DNA from: Lichenostomus cassidix | Lineage: Eukaryota; Chordata; Aves; Passeriformes; Meliphagidae | Assembly (NCBI GenBank): GCA_008360975.2 | Contig: CM039180.1 | Coordinates: forward strand, 10,011,122 to 10,075,121 | Length of the DNA stretch: 64,000 bases | Direction: 5' to 3' | Shown here: one piece after another, positions 63,200 through 64,000 of the stretch | Layout of the letters: the number at the start of each line of letters is the position of its first letter | How positions within the stretch are numbered: the first letter of the stretch is position 1 | Made by a program: the position numbers and the translations under genes | Notes under the pieces: generated by a model | Databases searched by the model: none | Told to the model about the DNA's origin: nothing | What the model saw: the letters and a program-made list of their open reading frames with translations, nothing else

Positions 63200-64000
63200 G
63201 AATTTCTCTCCAGCTCTAATAACTACACATTTATAACTGAGCAAGCATATGGTAGAGTGGAAAAGCTATAGACTGTTGAGCTCTCCTGGTGGCTGTAATG
63301 CTGCCTTTCCTCCTTCCCTCTCTCTTCACGCGGGTGGTTCTCTGATCCTGGACACTGACCTTGAAAGCCAAACTGTTTTGTGCAGTGTGCCCATTGCTGC
63401 AGATAGGGGAGCTGGTGACTGACCTCATGAGCTGTTGGCCTGCAGGCGAACTGTGCTTTTCCTTCAAAGGTATCTGGATGAGCATATCTGCAAAGCAGTT
63501 CTGCAAACTGCCAGAAGAGAAAATTAAATCCTTCTGGCAATATTCGCTTCTGGCTGCAGTAGTGCACCTGAGGGGTTCCCCTGTGCTGGGCAGTCAGACT
63601 GCCAGGGAGGGGTAACGATGGGATTTGCTGAAATCCTGCACAAGTGACACCATGGGGTGTGCTGAGGGCTCTCCCTGGGGACACTGGGAGGAGGGCTCAG
63701 CACCTGCCAACAGAGGATATCCCTGCCAGGGATAAAACTGATGGTGGATGGTCCTGAGCCTGATGCAACTGCTGGGACCTGAGGTCACTCAGAGGTTGGG
63801 GGGAACTGGACATGCATGTCCTGGATGGGGACTTTCAATGTTTTACTGTCTTTCCTACCCTTTGTTTTATTAGCTTTAAAATGTGCAAGTGTGTGATGAA
63901 ATGTTATTCAGAAAGGCCCCAATAAAGTCCCCATCTGGACCTTTTCCATAGTGCACAAATTTGGGCCCAACAGAGCAGATGCAGGTGTTGACTTTCTGAG
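63200..64000. other. GC-richer unclassified end segment
   Basis: GC content rises from about 63280 to 63830. Overlapping open frames appear on both strands (longest 153 codons on the minus strand, 63223-63684) with no recognised domain. An AATAAA at 63920-63925 follows the GC-rich part on the plus strand. It could be an untranslated exon, the edge of a gene, or an unrecognised repeat such as an old LTR. The window ends before this can be judged. Confidence 0.35.

Noticed and set aside
63223..63684. Open frame of 153 codons, minus strand
   Set aside because: It lies in a GC-richer patch with open frames on both strands. No domain, no recognisable homology and no sign of coding bias.
1..64000. 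CRISPR arrays, tRNA genes, rRNA, tRNA-derived SINEs, bacterial operons
   Set aside because: No regularly spaced repeats, cloverleaf-type sequence, internal A/B-box pairs or ribosomal sequence were seen. The avian CR1 content argues for a vertebrate nuclear genome.

Overview
This window looks like non-coding DNA from a bird nuclear genome. It is AT-rich and visibly poor in CpG. The only interspersed repeats I can name are CR1 (chicken repeat 1) LINE copies, several ending in the avian-type ATTCTATG-rich 3' tail. I see no mammalian Alu, B1 or L1 sequence and no bacterial-style operons. The species cannot be fixed from the sequence. The window could be intergenic or lie inside a very large intron.

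No protein-coding gene can be supported. Every open frame is short (longest 164 codons), lacks a recognisable domain, and is explained by chance in AT-rich DNA, by simple repeats, or by dead CR1 copies. No rRNA, tRNA, CRISPR array or complete non-coding RNA gene was recognised.

Layout: 1-5.7 kb is unremarkable AT-rich DNA with one G/T-rich repeat near 1.85 kb. 5.7-9 kb is repeat-dense: a GC-richer block, a plus-strand CR1 (6258-6538), a minus-strand CR1 (8030-8580), then a GC-rich segment running into an uninterrupted 46-T tract. A short palindromic 17-bp tandem repeat lies near 9.93 kb and a GC-rich unclassified block at 10.69-11.04 kb. From 11 to 28 kb the DNA is quiet, apart from a good CTCF-core match (11.38 kb), a paired POU-octamer/homeodomain motif cluster (11.74-11.83 kb) and a second octamer cluster (26.0-26.15 kb). 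CR1 copies follow at 28.5 kb, 33.7-34.5 kb (ancient) and 37.4-37.8 kb. The last still shows the reverse transcriptase PQGS block, but the catalytic DD pair has mutated. A second, stronger CTCF-type site is at 47.7 kb and a (GGTT)n G/T-rich tract at 50.6 kb. Three more CR1 copies lie at 57.0, 60.0 and 62.2-62.5 kb, and a GC-richer unclassified end segment starts at 63.2 kb.

No genes work together here. Any function would be regulatory (candidate CTCF sites and motif clusters) and needs comparative or chromatin data. I did not find a novel multi-gene system.
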